Notes under the pieces: generated by a model
The model's input: only the letters and a program-made list of their open reading frames with translations
Database searches by the model: none
What the model was told of the DNA's origin: nothing
Shown here: in pieces, positions 1 through 5,827 of the stretch
Position numbering within the stretch: position 1 is the stretch's first letter
Layout: every line of letters begins with the position of its first letter
NCBI GenBank assembly: GCA_009783775.1
Contig: WRCT01000116.1
Coordinates: 1 to 6,161 of the forward strand
From: Clostridiales bacterium
GTDB taxonomy: Bacteria > Bacillota > Clostridia > Christensenellales > CAG-138
Reading direction: 5' to 3'
DNA length: 6,161 nucleotides
Made by a program: the position numbers and the translations under genes

Positions 1-722
1 CCGCTGCGCGCGCCCGCCTCGACCACGACCACGCCGCGCGAGAGCCCGCTCATGATCCGGTTGCGAATGGGAAAGTGAAAAGCCAGCGCCTGTGTGCGCG
101 GCAGAAACTCGGTGACCACCGCGCCGCGCTCGGCCAGCGCCTCATAGAGCAGGCGGTTGCTCTGCGGAAAGACCACGTCAATGCCGCAGCCCAATACGCC
201 GACGGTCGGATAGGGGTTGGTCTCGCAATCCAACGCGCCCAAAGTGGCGTGGGTGTCGATCCCCTCGGCCAGGCCTGTCACGACCGTGGCGCCATGCTCG
301 GCCAGCTGACGGCCCAGCGTGCGCGCGACATCCTTGCCATAACCCGTGCAGGCGCGCGCGCCGATCACCGCGACGGGACAGACCGGCTCGGCCACCAAAC
401 GCCCCCGATAGAACAACAGCGGCGGCGGATCGGGTATCTCACGCAGCAGGGCGGGATAGTCGTCGGAGTCCAATGTGGTAATGCCCACCTCATGCTTTTC
501 CAGCCAGCCGGTATAGCGAGCCATAAAACGCGCGTCCGCAGCCTCAAACAGTCGGGCACGGACCTCGTCCGCCACGCCCGCAAAGGCAGAACTCTCGCGT
601 TTGGCCGCGTTGTCATAGGCCTCCTCCAACGAGGAGAACATCCCACTGATCTCCGCAAAGGGTTTGACCTGCGCGTTTACGCCGTAGTGCAGCCAGAGGG
701 CCAGCCATTCTGCCCGCGTCAT
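1..722 (-). CDS. dprA: DNA-processing protein DprA (Smf), 3' part cut by window edge
   Basis: Family role: cytoplasmic protein that binds incoming single-stranded DNA during natural transformation and loads RecA on it. The frame starts with ATG at 722-720 and gives 240 residues before the window edge. Visible motifs: the lead-in YPALLREIPDPPPLLFYRG (about 89-107), then the Rossmann-like core with GARACTGYG (121-129), TGLAEGID (149-156), GCGIDVVFPQSNRLLYE (178-194) and FPIRNRIMSGLS (217-228), then VVVVEAGARS (231-240). These are signature DprA positions. Residues 1-60 would be the small helical N-terminal domain. Full-length family members are about 290-370 aa, so the rest of the core and any C-terminal winged-helix domain lie outside the window. 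The start codon overlaps the stop of the upstream XRE gene (ATGA), and no strong Shine-Dalgarno is seen, so translation is probably coupled. Annotation is secure; the competence role is known for the family and inferred here. Confidence 0.96.
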   Translation of the reverse strand, partial: MTRAEWLALWLHYGVNAQVKPFAEISGMFSSLEEAYDNAAKRESSAFAGVADEVRARLFEAADARFMARYTGWLEKHEVGITTLDSDDYPALLREIPDPPPLLFYRGRLVAEPVCPVAVIGARACTGYGKDVARTLGRQLAEHGATVVTGLAEGIDTHATLGALDCETNPYPTVGVLGCGIDVVFPQSNRLLYEALAERGAVVTEFLPRTQALAFHFPIRNRIMSGLSRGVVVVEAGARS

Positions 723-943
723 TCTATCTCGTCCTCAATGGCGCGCAGCAGCTCGCTGGGACGGACCTCCAGCGCCTGACCGATCCGGAAGAACGTCTCC
801 AGCGTCGGCCTGCGCTCCCCTCTTTCGACCGCGCTCAAATGCGTGCGCCCGATGTCGGCAAGCCCGCTCAATACTTCCTGCGATATGCCTTTTCTTTCCC
901 TGTATGTCTGAATAACCTTGCCCACGACATTCGCGTCCAACAT
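719..943 (-). CDS. Small XRE-family helix-turn-helix regulator
   Basis: A 74-residue protein that is essentially one Cro/CI-type (HTH_3) DNA-binding domain. The sequence ISQEVLSGLADIGRTHLSAVERGERRPTL (about 20-48) shows the typical 'S-Q-x-x-L-(x)-x-x-x-G-I-x-x-x-x-(I/L)-S-x-x-E-R-G-x-R-x-P' pattern, followed by the helix FFRIGQALEVRPSELLRAIE. No ligand-binding or oligomerisation domain is visible, so it resembles minimal phage-type or chromosomal autorepressors. ATG at 943-941 is preceded by CAAGGAGA with 10 nt between AAGGAG and the start. The stop TGA (719-721) overlaps the dprA ATG, so the two are very likely co-transcribed and coupled. Upstream lies an AT-rich spacer with two dyad symmetries 20 bp apart, suitable as its own operator. 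The target is not known; control of this xre-dprA unit is an inference from position. Confidence 0.93.
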   Translation of the reverse strand: MLDANVVGKVIQTYRERKGISQEVLSGLADIGRTHLSAVERGERRPTLETFFRIGQALEVRPSELLRAIEDEIE

Positions 944-953
944 AGAAAATCAT

Positions 954-959
954 CTCCTT
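954..959 (-). promoter_or_regulatory. Ribosome binding site of the XRE gene
   Basis: The minus strand reads AAGGAG, 10 nt before the ATG at 943-941. This is a strong Shine-Dalgarno and fixes the XRE start. Together with the ATGA overlap downstream it suggests that this site also feeds ribosomes into dprA. Confidence 0.75.
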
Positions 960-992
960 GCCTCCATTATGGCGACAAGAAAACGATTGCCC

Positions 993-1028
993 GAACACAT
1001 ATGTTTTCAATTGAACACAAGTGTATTA
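993..1028. promoter_or_regulatory. Candidate operator: two dyads spaced 20 bp, upstream of the XRE gene
   Basis: On the plus strand GAACACATATGTTTTC (993-1008) is a 14/16 palindrome centred on ACATATGT. The stretch starting at 1013 (GAACACAAGTGTATT) repeats the same start, GAACACA, exactly 20 bp later, and is itself a weaker dyad. Between them TTCAATTGAA (1006-1015) is a perfect palindrome. Two similar sites on one face of the helix, about two turns apart, are what XRE-type dimers commonly bind. A -10-like CATAAT lies downstream on the minus strand (966-971), but its -35 partner (TCGGGC, 989-994) is poor. I infer an autoregulatory operator; the sequence does not show which protein binds. The spacing differs from the Firmicute LexA box (GAAC-N4-GTTC). 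Confidence 0.42.
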
Positions 1029-1035
1029 TTTTTCG

Positions 1036-2895
1036 CTAGACATAACCGTAGAAAAGACTCCCCGTCGGCAGACAGTACTCTAAAAACCAGGCGTACCAGC
1101 TCGGCATGGGGATGCCCGAAATCGCCGGGAACATCAGCGCGAAGAACACGATCGCGGCGGCCAACAGGGCCCATTTGAACCAGTAGGTCTTTTTGTTCTT
1201 CTGTTCCCAGATATACAGAAAGTACAGTCCCGCCAGCAGCATAAAGGGCAAAGTGGCAAAGTAGTGGTAGATGAAAGTCGTCCGCGACAAGAACGCCCAG
1301 GGCAAGAGATTGGACAGCACCGCAATCGCCAGTAGTAAGGTGGCTCTGTTGCCCTTAAACCAACCCGTAATCCGCGCGCACACAAGACCCAACGCTCCTG
1401 CCGTACCGACGAACCATACGATAGGGTTGCCCGTCAAAGTCATACACGAGACAAGGGTTGGAGTCACGATAGACCAATAACGAATAGGTCTTTCCATTAT
1501 TAGCCATTGATGCCAACGGGATTGATATTCGTGCCCAAAATCCAAAGTGTTATGATAGCGGAACATATCCTGCTGATACCGCCAAAGTGTACGCACGCTG
1601 TCCTCTATCCCATAGCTGCCCTCTGCCAACGACGCCTCATAGATATAGTAGGAGATATAGGAAAGAAAGTAAATCAGCGCGGGAATGACGATAAAGAAGG
1701 CCAAGCAGGCGGCAAGGGTAAGCATGGTATTCCTTCCAAACGTCTTAGTTCGTTCTCGTTCTCTTTCTGTCTTTGCTTTAATGCGCTCGCGTAAGCGACT
1801 GGCAAGCGTCCAAAAGAGCAGTATCGCCAGGCCGGCACCCCCATAAAAACCGTTCCATTTCACAGATATGGTCATACCGAAGAACAAACCGGAGAGCAAC
1901 AATGGTTTCAACGTCTTTTTAAGAGGCACATCGTAGAAGTTAAGGTTTATATAGTCAAACATGAACAGGAACATGAGGAGGATAAACACAGCGGAAAACA
2001 CATCGATGTTGCTAACCCGCGCCAATGTGAAATGCATACAGTCAAAGGTCAAAAGCGCCGCCGCGATAAAGGCAAAATCCGTACGCTTGAAGATACGCTT
2101 GGCGAAGATATACAGGATGGGAATCATCAGTGCGCCGAAAAGCACGCCCATAATCCGCCAGCCGAAAGGCACCATGCCGAAAACCGCGATGCCGACGGAG
2201 ATCAGCAGTTTGCCCAGCGGCGGATGCGTCCACTCATAGGGTTCCTGCCCATGCAAATGTTGCTGGGCGGTAATGGCGTAAAGATTTTCGTCGAAATACA
2301 TCCCGTTGAAACCGAAATATAAGGTTTCCGCCTGCGCTGTGTGCTGCTCATCTACTAATTGCACGCCCGTCTCTGATACTACCGCTACGGGAAGCAACTT
2401 CCCCTCGGCATCGAAGAAGGCCATCTCATTGAGCGCAATTTTCTCTTGCGTAACCGTTAGGGTTAACGTCCGCGTTCTAATTCCCAGCTGAGCGCCGTAC
2501 CACTGATACAGCTGTTCACGTTCGTGCACAAAAGAAAAGGACTGTCCGGCGTCGGTCGTGATAGTCACCTCGCCTGTACTACTCTTATCGTAAGGGTCAG
2601 CCCAATAGGCCGGAATATCTACAAAAAAGTTAGGGTTTGCCACACAGGTATCGATCTCCACCTCCTGCCCGAAATCCAGCACAACGGTTTCGCCAAGTTC
2701 AGGCAGCCACGCGCTTTGGGGGAAGTTGAACGTACCGAGATTGAGCAGGGCCATAAGGGAGTAAATCAGCACGAGCGAGAGGATAAGCCTGCGGTCGGCC
2801 TTGACCAGGCGCGGATTGCTCCTGTCGTCAAAAACAGATAAGGTTTCTATTTTCTGAAAGATTCCCGTTTTCTTTTTCTTGTTTTTCTTTGTCAT
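1036..2895 (-). CDS. GT39-type (PMT) phospholipid carrier-dependent glycosyltransferase
   Basis: Polytopic membrane protein of 619 aa. The family transfers a sugar from a polyprenyl-phosphate donor to proteins or cell-wall glycans at the outer membrane face. Order of parts: a Lys-rich cytoplasmic N-terminus (KKNKKKK, 3-9); TM1 (about 37-56); a long extracytoplasmic segment (about 57-190) of alternating beta-like sequence; then the catalytic loop MYFDENLYA with the Asp-Glu pair at about 202-203 and THPPLGK (223-229); then many hydrophobic helices. Further family marks are ARVSNIDVFSAVF, SVKWNGFYG, HEYQSRWHQWLIMERPI (about 455-471) and PWAFLSRTTFIYHYFATLPF (about 532-551). The donor and acceptor cannot be told. 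A longer reading adds four residues from a TTG at 2907, but GGAG lies 6 nt before the ATG at 2895-2893, so ATG is chosen. GC content is well below that of dprA and comM, which suggests a separate origin. Confidence 0.94.
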   Translation of the reverse strand: MTKKNKKKKTGIFQKIETLSVFDDRSNPRLVKADRRLILSLVLIYSLMALLNLGTFNFPQSAWLPELGETVVLDFGQEVEIDTCVANPNFFVDIPAYWADPYDKSSTGEVTITTDAGQSFSFVHEREQLYQWYGAQLGIRTRTLTLTVTQEKIALNEMAFFDAEGKLLPVAVVSETGVQLVDEQHTAQAETLYFGFNGMYFDENLYAITAQQHLHGQEPYEWTHPPLGKLLISVGIAVFGMVPFGWRIMGVLFGALMIPILYIFAKRIFKRTDFAFIAAALLTFDCMHFTLARVSNIDVFSAVFILLMFLFMFDYINLNFYDVPLKKTLKPLLLSGLFFGMTISVKWNGFYGGAGLAILLFWTLASRLRERIKAKTERERERTKTFGRNTMLTLAACLAFFIVIPALIYFLSYISYYIYEASLAEGSYGIEDSVRTLWRYQQDMFRYHNTLDFGHEYQSRWHQWLIMERPIRYWSIVTPTLVSCMTLTGNPIVWFVGTAGALGLVCARITGWFKGNRATLLLAIAVLSNLLPWAFLSRTTFIYHYFATLPFMLLAGLYFLYIWEQKNKKTYWFKWALLAAAIVFFALMFPAISGIPMPSWYAWFLEYCLPTGSLFYGYV

Positions 2896-2901
2896 TGTTT
2901 T

Positions 2902-2905
2902 CTCC
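2902..2905 (-). promoter_or_regulatory. Ribosome binding site that decides the glycosyltransferase start
   Basis: The minus strand reads TTGGAGAAAACAATG. GGAG (2905-2902) with 6 nt spacing points to the ATG at 2895-2893. The in-frame TTG at 2907-2905 overlaps this GGAG and has no Shine-Dalgarno of its own, so the longer 623-aa reading is unlikely. Confidence 0.7.
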
Positions 2906-2921
2906 AAAACATTAGTCAGAC

Positions 2922-2940
2922 GGGCGACCGCAGATCGCCC
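2922..2940. repeat. Short GC-rich hairpin, intergenic repeat-like
   Basis: The minus strand reads GTAGGGGCGATCTGCGGTC and continues to GCCCG. It folds as GGGCGATC / GGTCGCCC, an 8-bp stem (one G-T wobble) with a TGC loop. No T-run follows, so it is not a standard intrinsic terminator for comM. From memory, 'GTAGGGGCG...CGCCCG' hairpins recur between genes in many Clostridia genomes; I cannot check copy number here. It lies next to the heptad array at 2983-3017, so the comM-glycosyltransferase spacer is built largely of repeats. Confidence 0.5.
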
Positions 2941-2982
2941 CTACGGTACGTTAATCAGTGGCGAACGCCCACCCCCGCCCTA

Positions 2983-3017
2983 CACTGCCCACTGCTCACT
3001 GCTCACTGCTCACTGAC
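2983..3017. repeat. Heptanucleotide tandem array (5 units) overlapping the comM 3' end
   Basis: The plus strand reads five consecutive 7-bp units: CACTGCC, CACTGCT three times, then CACTGAC. The three middle units are identical and the outer two differ by one or two bases. On the minus strand the array encodes the last four ComM residues, Val-Ser-Glu-Gln, and the stop codon TGA (3003-3005), then runs into the spacer. This is a short tandemly repeated sequence of the kind that expands by slippage. Confidence 0.85.
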
Positions 3018-4523
3018 AGCCGTCCGATACTGCACCGCCTCGGCGACATGCGTGTAGGCGATATCCTTCTCCCCCGCAATGTCCGCGATCGTGCGCGCCA
3101 CCTTGAGAATGCGCTGGTAGGCGCGGGCGGAGAGTTTCTTCTGCTCGTAGACCAGTCGGATAAACTTCTCCGTGCGCGCGTCCACGCGGCAGTATTGGCG
3201 TATGAGCGCGTTGTTCATCTGCGCGTTAAAGAGCAGGCCGTGGGGCGCGAGCCGCTCGCGCTGGATCACCCGCGCCGCGTTCACGCGGGCACGGATCGTG
3301 GCCGAATTTTCCGCGGCCGGCTTGCCGGTCAGTTCCTCATAACCCACTTCTGTCATTTCGATCTGGATATCGATCCGGTCGAGCAGCGGGCCCGAGATGC
3401 GCGTGGTGTAGCGCCGAATCTGCGCGGGCGTGCAGGTGCATTGTTTCACGCGCGAGCCGAAGTTGCCGCAGGGGCAGGGGTTCATCGCGGCGGCCAGCAC
3501 AAAGGACGCGGGATAGGTGACCGTCGCCGCCGCGCGCGAGACCGTGATACAGCCGTCCTCGAGCGGTTGGCGCAGCGCCTCGAGCACCCCGCGCTGGAAC
3601 TCCGGCAGCTCGTCTAAAAACAGGACACCGTAATGCGCCAGGCTGATCTCGCCCGGCATGGCTTTAGCCCCGCCGCCGACCATCGCGGTCGCCGACGCGC
3701 CGTGGTGCGGACCGCGAAAAGGCCGCTCGGTGACCAGGCCCAGCTTGCCGCGCGTCGCGCCGACAATGGAATGGATCTTGGTGATCTCGAGCGTCTCCTC
3801 GAAGGTGAGCTCGGGCAGAATAGAGGGCAGGGCGCGCGCGATCATGGTCTTGCCCGAGCCGGGCGTGCCGTAGAGCAGGATATTATGCCCGCCCGCCACG
3901 GCGATCTCCGCCGCGCGTTTGGCCGCCTCCTGGCCGCGCACCTCGCAAAAGTCCGCGCTAAATACCAGCTCCTCCTTCGTGAACGCGCGCACGGACGACG
4001 GCGTTATAAGCGCCTTGCCCTGCAAATGCAGCGTCAATTGTTTGAGCGAGGCGACGGGCAGAATCGTCGCGCCCTCGATATAGGAGGCCTCGGGCGCATT
4101 CTCCTCCGGCACGGCGAACACACGCGCGCCCTTGCCGTAAGCGTCGATGACCATGGGCAGCACGCCGTTGACCGGCCGCAGCTTGCCGTCGAGTGACAGC
4201 TCGCCCAAAAAGACAATGCCCTCCGCCTGATCCTGCCTGAGTTTGCCGGCGGCGATCAGAATGGAGAGGGCGATGGGCAGATCGTAAATCGAGCCTTCCT
4301 TGCGCACATCGGCCGGGGCAAGGCTGACCGTGACCCGGGCGGGCTCGAACCAAAAGCCGGAGTTCTTCATGGCCGCGCGCACACGCTCACGCGATTCCTT
4401 GACCGCCGCGTCGGGCAGGCCGACCGTCTCATAGGCGGGCATACCGTGCGTGAGATCCGTTTCGATCGTGACGGGAAACCCCGCCAGGCCGCTTAAGCCG
4501 TGGCTTTTTACCTTGGAAAGCAT
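3003..4523 (-). CDS. comM: YifB/ComM family Mg-chelatase-like AAA+ ATPase
   Basis: Cytoplasmic AAA+ protein of 506 aa, close to the usual family length. ComM in Vibrio is a hexameric helicase that drives branch migration during natural transformation; the same role here is inferred. The N-terminal Lon/ChlI-like domain (about 1-170) begins MLSKVKSHGLSGLAGFPVTI and holds GLPDAAVKESRERVRAA and FLGELSLDG. The ATPase core follows: GQEAAKRAAEIA (197-208), Walker A GTPGSGKT (219-226), FRGPHHGAS (269-277), Walker B VLFLDELPEF (300-309), sensor-1 AAMNPCPCGNFG (345-356) with Cys350, 352, 362 and 364, and GPLLDRIDI (378-386) with the arginine finger. The Mg_chelatase_C domain covers about 405-500 (LSARAYQRILKVARTIADL-like). 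ATG at 4523 follows GGAGG with 4 nt spacing. The last residues VSEQ come from the heptad array and replace the usual family ending. Located two genes upstream of dprA. Confidence 0.96.
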   Translation of the reverse strand: MLSKVKSHGLSGLAGFPVTIETDLTHGMPAYETVGLPDAAVKESRERVRAAMKNSGFWFEPARVTVSLAPADVRKEGSIYDLPIALSILIAAGKLRQDQAEGIVFLGELSLDGKLRPVNGVLPMVIDAYGKGARVFAVPEENAPEASYIEGATILPVASLKQLTLHLQGKALITPSSVRAFTKEELVFSADFCEVRGQEAAKRAAEIAVAGGHNILLYGTPGSGKTMIARALPSILPELTFEETLEITKIHSIVGATRGKLGLVTERPFRGPHHGASATAMVGGGAKAMPGEISLAHYGVLFLDELPEFQRGVLEALRQPLEDGCITVSRAAATVTYPASFVLAAAMNPCPCGNFGSRVKQCTCTPAQIRRYTTRISGPLLDRIDIQIEMTEVGYEELTGKPAAENSATIRARVNAARVIQRERLAPHGLLFNAQMNNALIRQYCRVDARTEKFIRLVYEQKKLSARAYQRILKVARTIADIAGEKDIAYTHVAEAVQYRTAVSEQ

Positions 4524-4527
4524 GATT

Positions 4528-4532
4528 CCTCC
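4528..4532 (-). promoter_or_regulatory. Ribosome binding site of comM
   Basis: The minus strand reads CGGAGGAATCATG. GGAGG ends 4 nt before the start codon, a little tight but strong. It supports the ATG at 4523-4521, which also matches the conserved family N-terminus (MLSKVKS). Confidence 0.7.
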
Positions 4533-4553
4533 GTTCTTTGACAGTAGGCAGAT

Positions 4554-4709
4554 CGCTCACGCGGGCTTTTTTCCGCCACGAACCGGTGTCCCCGCCCATC
4601 GCAAATTGGGTGAGACGGCAGCCATACAAATATCCGCTGCGGTGGGAATTTTTTGTTCAATATTTTCGTGTGGTTCGTGGTAAAAAATCGTTCCCGTCCC
4701 GCGTGAGCG
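4554..4709. repeat. 156-bp element bounded by inverted repeats (MITE-like or large hairpin)
   Basis: The spacer between prs and comM is bounded by CGCTCACGCGGG (4554-4565) and its exact complement CCCGCGTGAGCG (4698-4709). A second matching pair lies inside: CCACGAACC (4576-4584) against GGTTCGTGG (4672-4680). A run of six T (4567-4572) in the left arm matches a run of six A (4682-4687) in the right arm. So both ends are inverted copies of one unit of about 31-38 bp; the right copy has about 7 extra bases. The middle has no coding potential that I can see. No target-site duplication is obvious. It may be a small non-autonomous mobile element, or a structured spacer that ends prs transcription; the T/A-run in each arm would suit either. 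Confidence 0.6.
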
Positions 4710-4716
4710 GTTGGGG

Positions 4717-5748
4717 TTACGATTCCCACAGGATACTGGTCAGGTCCGCTGTCTCGTTTAAGCTCATGTCGAGCAGGCGTTTGGAGACCAGGTTGTCGAA
4801 CATGGTGCTCATGGGCGCGCGGTCGTGGATCGTGCGCACCGCCTGCGCGAACATGGGCGCGGCGGAGATGATCCGGATCTTGGAATAGTGCGCGGCCTCG
4901 GGGCATTCCACGGTATCGGTGGTGACCAAAAACTCGTAGGGGCTGTCCTGAATGCGCTTGAGCGCTTTTTCGTCCATGACATTGTGCGAGAGCGCGGCGT
5001 AGAGCTTGTTCGCGCCCTCTTTCTTTAGGCCGCGCGCGACGTCGACCAGCGTGCCGGCGGAGATGGAAAAGTCGTCCACGACCAGGCAGTTCTTGCCCTT
5101 GACGTCACCGATGATCTCGAGCACGCGCGCCTGTTCGTCGTGCCCGTAGCGGATCTTGTCGCCGATCGCGACAGGGCGGTTGAGTTCGTCCGCGACCTGG
5201 CGCGCGCGTTTGGCGCTGCCCGCGTCGGGCGAAACGACGACGAAATCATCGTCCATGATATTCTGGCGGCGGATGAACTCGCAGAGCAGGGGTTGGGCGT
5301 AGAGATGGTCGACCGGTTTTTTGAAGAAGCCCTGCACCTGCGGGCTGTGCAGGTCCATGAAGATGACGCGGTCGACGCCGACGACCTCGATACAGTCCGC
5401 GCAGACGCGGGCGCGGATCGACACGCGCGGCTCGTCCTTTTTGTCGCCCTTGGCATAGGAGAAGTAGGGAATGATCGCCGTGACGCTGTTGGCGCTGGCG
5501 CGCTTGAAGGCGTCGATCCAAAACAGCAGCTCGGTGAACTCGTCGTTCGGCTCGCGGCCGATCGGCTGCACGATGTAAACGTCCTTGTCGCGAATCGACT
5601 CGTTGATCCGCACGAAAACGTTGCCTTCGGAGAACTTCATGGTCTCCGCGTCGCCCAATTGCGTGCCCAAATAACTGCACATACGCTGCGCGAACGCGTG
5701 GCCCGTCCGGCCCGCGTAAATTTTGATGATTCCCGCTCCTGTATACAT
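4717..5748 (-). CDS. prs: Ribose-phosphate pyrophosphokinase, divergent subgroup
   Basis: Cytoplasmic enzyme making PRPP from ribose 5-phosphate and ATP for nucleotide, His and Trp synthesis. The 343-aa protein aligns along the whole family: KIYAG (9-13), ELLFWIDAFKRASA (73-86), IPYFSYAKGDKKDEPRVSI (93-111), MDLHSPQVQGFF (131-142, with the ATP-site His134), PVDHL, VSPDAGSAKRAR (172-183), DKIR (197-200, keeping the Lys-x-Arg of the catalytic loop) and VVDDFSISAGT (223-233). Two oddities: the ribose-phosphate loop, normally DDxxDTAGT, has Ile for the third Asp and Ser for Thr; and the C-terminus runs about 25 residues past the B. subtilis end. The DKKDEPRxSI variant resembles a recognised non-Bacillus subgroup. 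No purine or glmU neighbour is present, so it could be a second copy. ATG at 5748 is the only start matching the family N-terminus; its ribosome site is a weak GGGGG 10 nt upstream. Confidence 0.9.
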   Translation of the reverse strand: MYTGAGIIKIYAGRTGHAFAQRMCSYLGTQLGDAETMKFSEGNVFVRINESIRDKDVYIVQPIGREPNDEFTELLFWIDAFKRASANSVTAIIPYFSYAKGDKKDEPRVSIRARVCADCIEVVGVDRVIFMDLHSPQVQGFFKKPVDHLYAQPLLCEFIRRQNIMDDDFVVVSPDAGSAKRARQVADELNRPVAIGDKIRYGHDEQARVLEIIGDVKGKNCLVVDDFSISAGTLVDVARGLKKEGANKLYAALSHNVMDEKALKRIQDSPYEFLVTTDTVECPEAAHYSKIRIISAAPMFAQAVRTIHDRAPMSTMFDNLVSKRLLDMSLNETADLTSILWES

Positions 5749-5816
5749 AAAACCATTGCCCCCAATTCATTCTTAAAAAGAGTATATCACTTCTCTTTAT
5801 TGGGGGCAATGGTTTT
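5749..5816. terminator. Perfect 18-bp inverted repeat around the prs promoter; terminator-like
   Basis: AAAACCATTGCCCCCAAT (5749-5766) is the exact inverse of ATTGGGGGCAATGGTTTT (5799-5816), with a 32-nt loop. After one extra T the match continues into CAT/ATG, so the prs start codon belongs to the left arm. With A-run, GC stem and T-run it resembles a bidirectional intrinsic terminator, though its loop is longer than usual. RNA reading through from the dockerin gene would form the stem and hide the prs ribosome site. RNA begun at the promoter in the loop carries only one arm and would stay open. Termination itself is inferred. Confidence 0.6.
5781..5809 (-). promoter_or_regulatory. Sigma-A-type promoter of prs
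   Basis: On the minus strand TTGCCC (5809-5804) is followed after exactly 17 bp by TATACT (5786-5781), a 5/6 match to the -10 consensus; the -35 is 4/6. The expected start of transcription is near 5774, giving a leader of about 25 nt before the prs ATG. The -35 lies inside the right arm of the inverted repeat and the -10 in its loop. Confidence 0.65.
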
Positions 5817-5827
5817 TATGTAGGCAA

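Noticed and set aside
75..779. Long plus-strand open frame (234 codons) opposite dprA and the XRE gene
   Set aside because: Antisense shadow in GC-rich DNA; dprA on the other strand has unmistakable motifs and this frame resembles no family.
993..1008. SOS (LexA) box upstream of the XRE gene
   Set aside because: Half-sites GAAC and GTTC are not at the 4-bp spacing of the Firmicute box; the dyad is GAA-N10-TTC.
2922..2940. Intrinsic terminator of comM
   Set aside because: The hairpin is strong but no T-run follows on the minus strand (CGTCTGACTAATG).
2983..3017. CRISPR array
   Set aside because: Units are 7 bp in direct tandem with no spacers.
2958..3617. Plus-strand open frame opposite comM 3' half
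   Set aside because: Arg/Ala/His-rich antisense shadow of a confidently identified gene.
5746..5820. Typical phase-variable invertible promoter
   Set aside because: A 32-bp loop is far shorter than usual invertons and no recombinase gene is in view; kept only as a minor alternative.
5140..5823. Long plus-strand open frame opposite prs
   Set aside because: Antisense shadow of prs, rich in Asp/Ala/Val/Arg as expected from complement codons; no ribosome site or family likeness.
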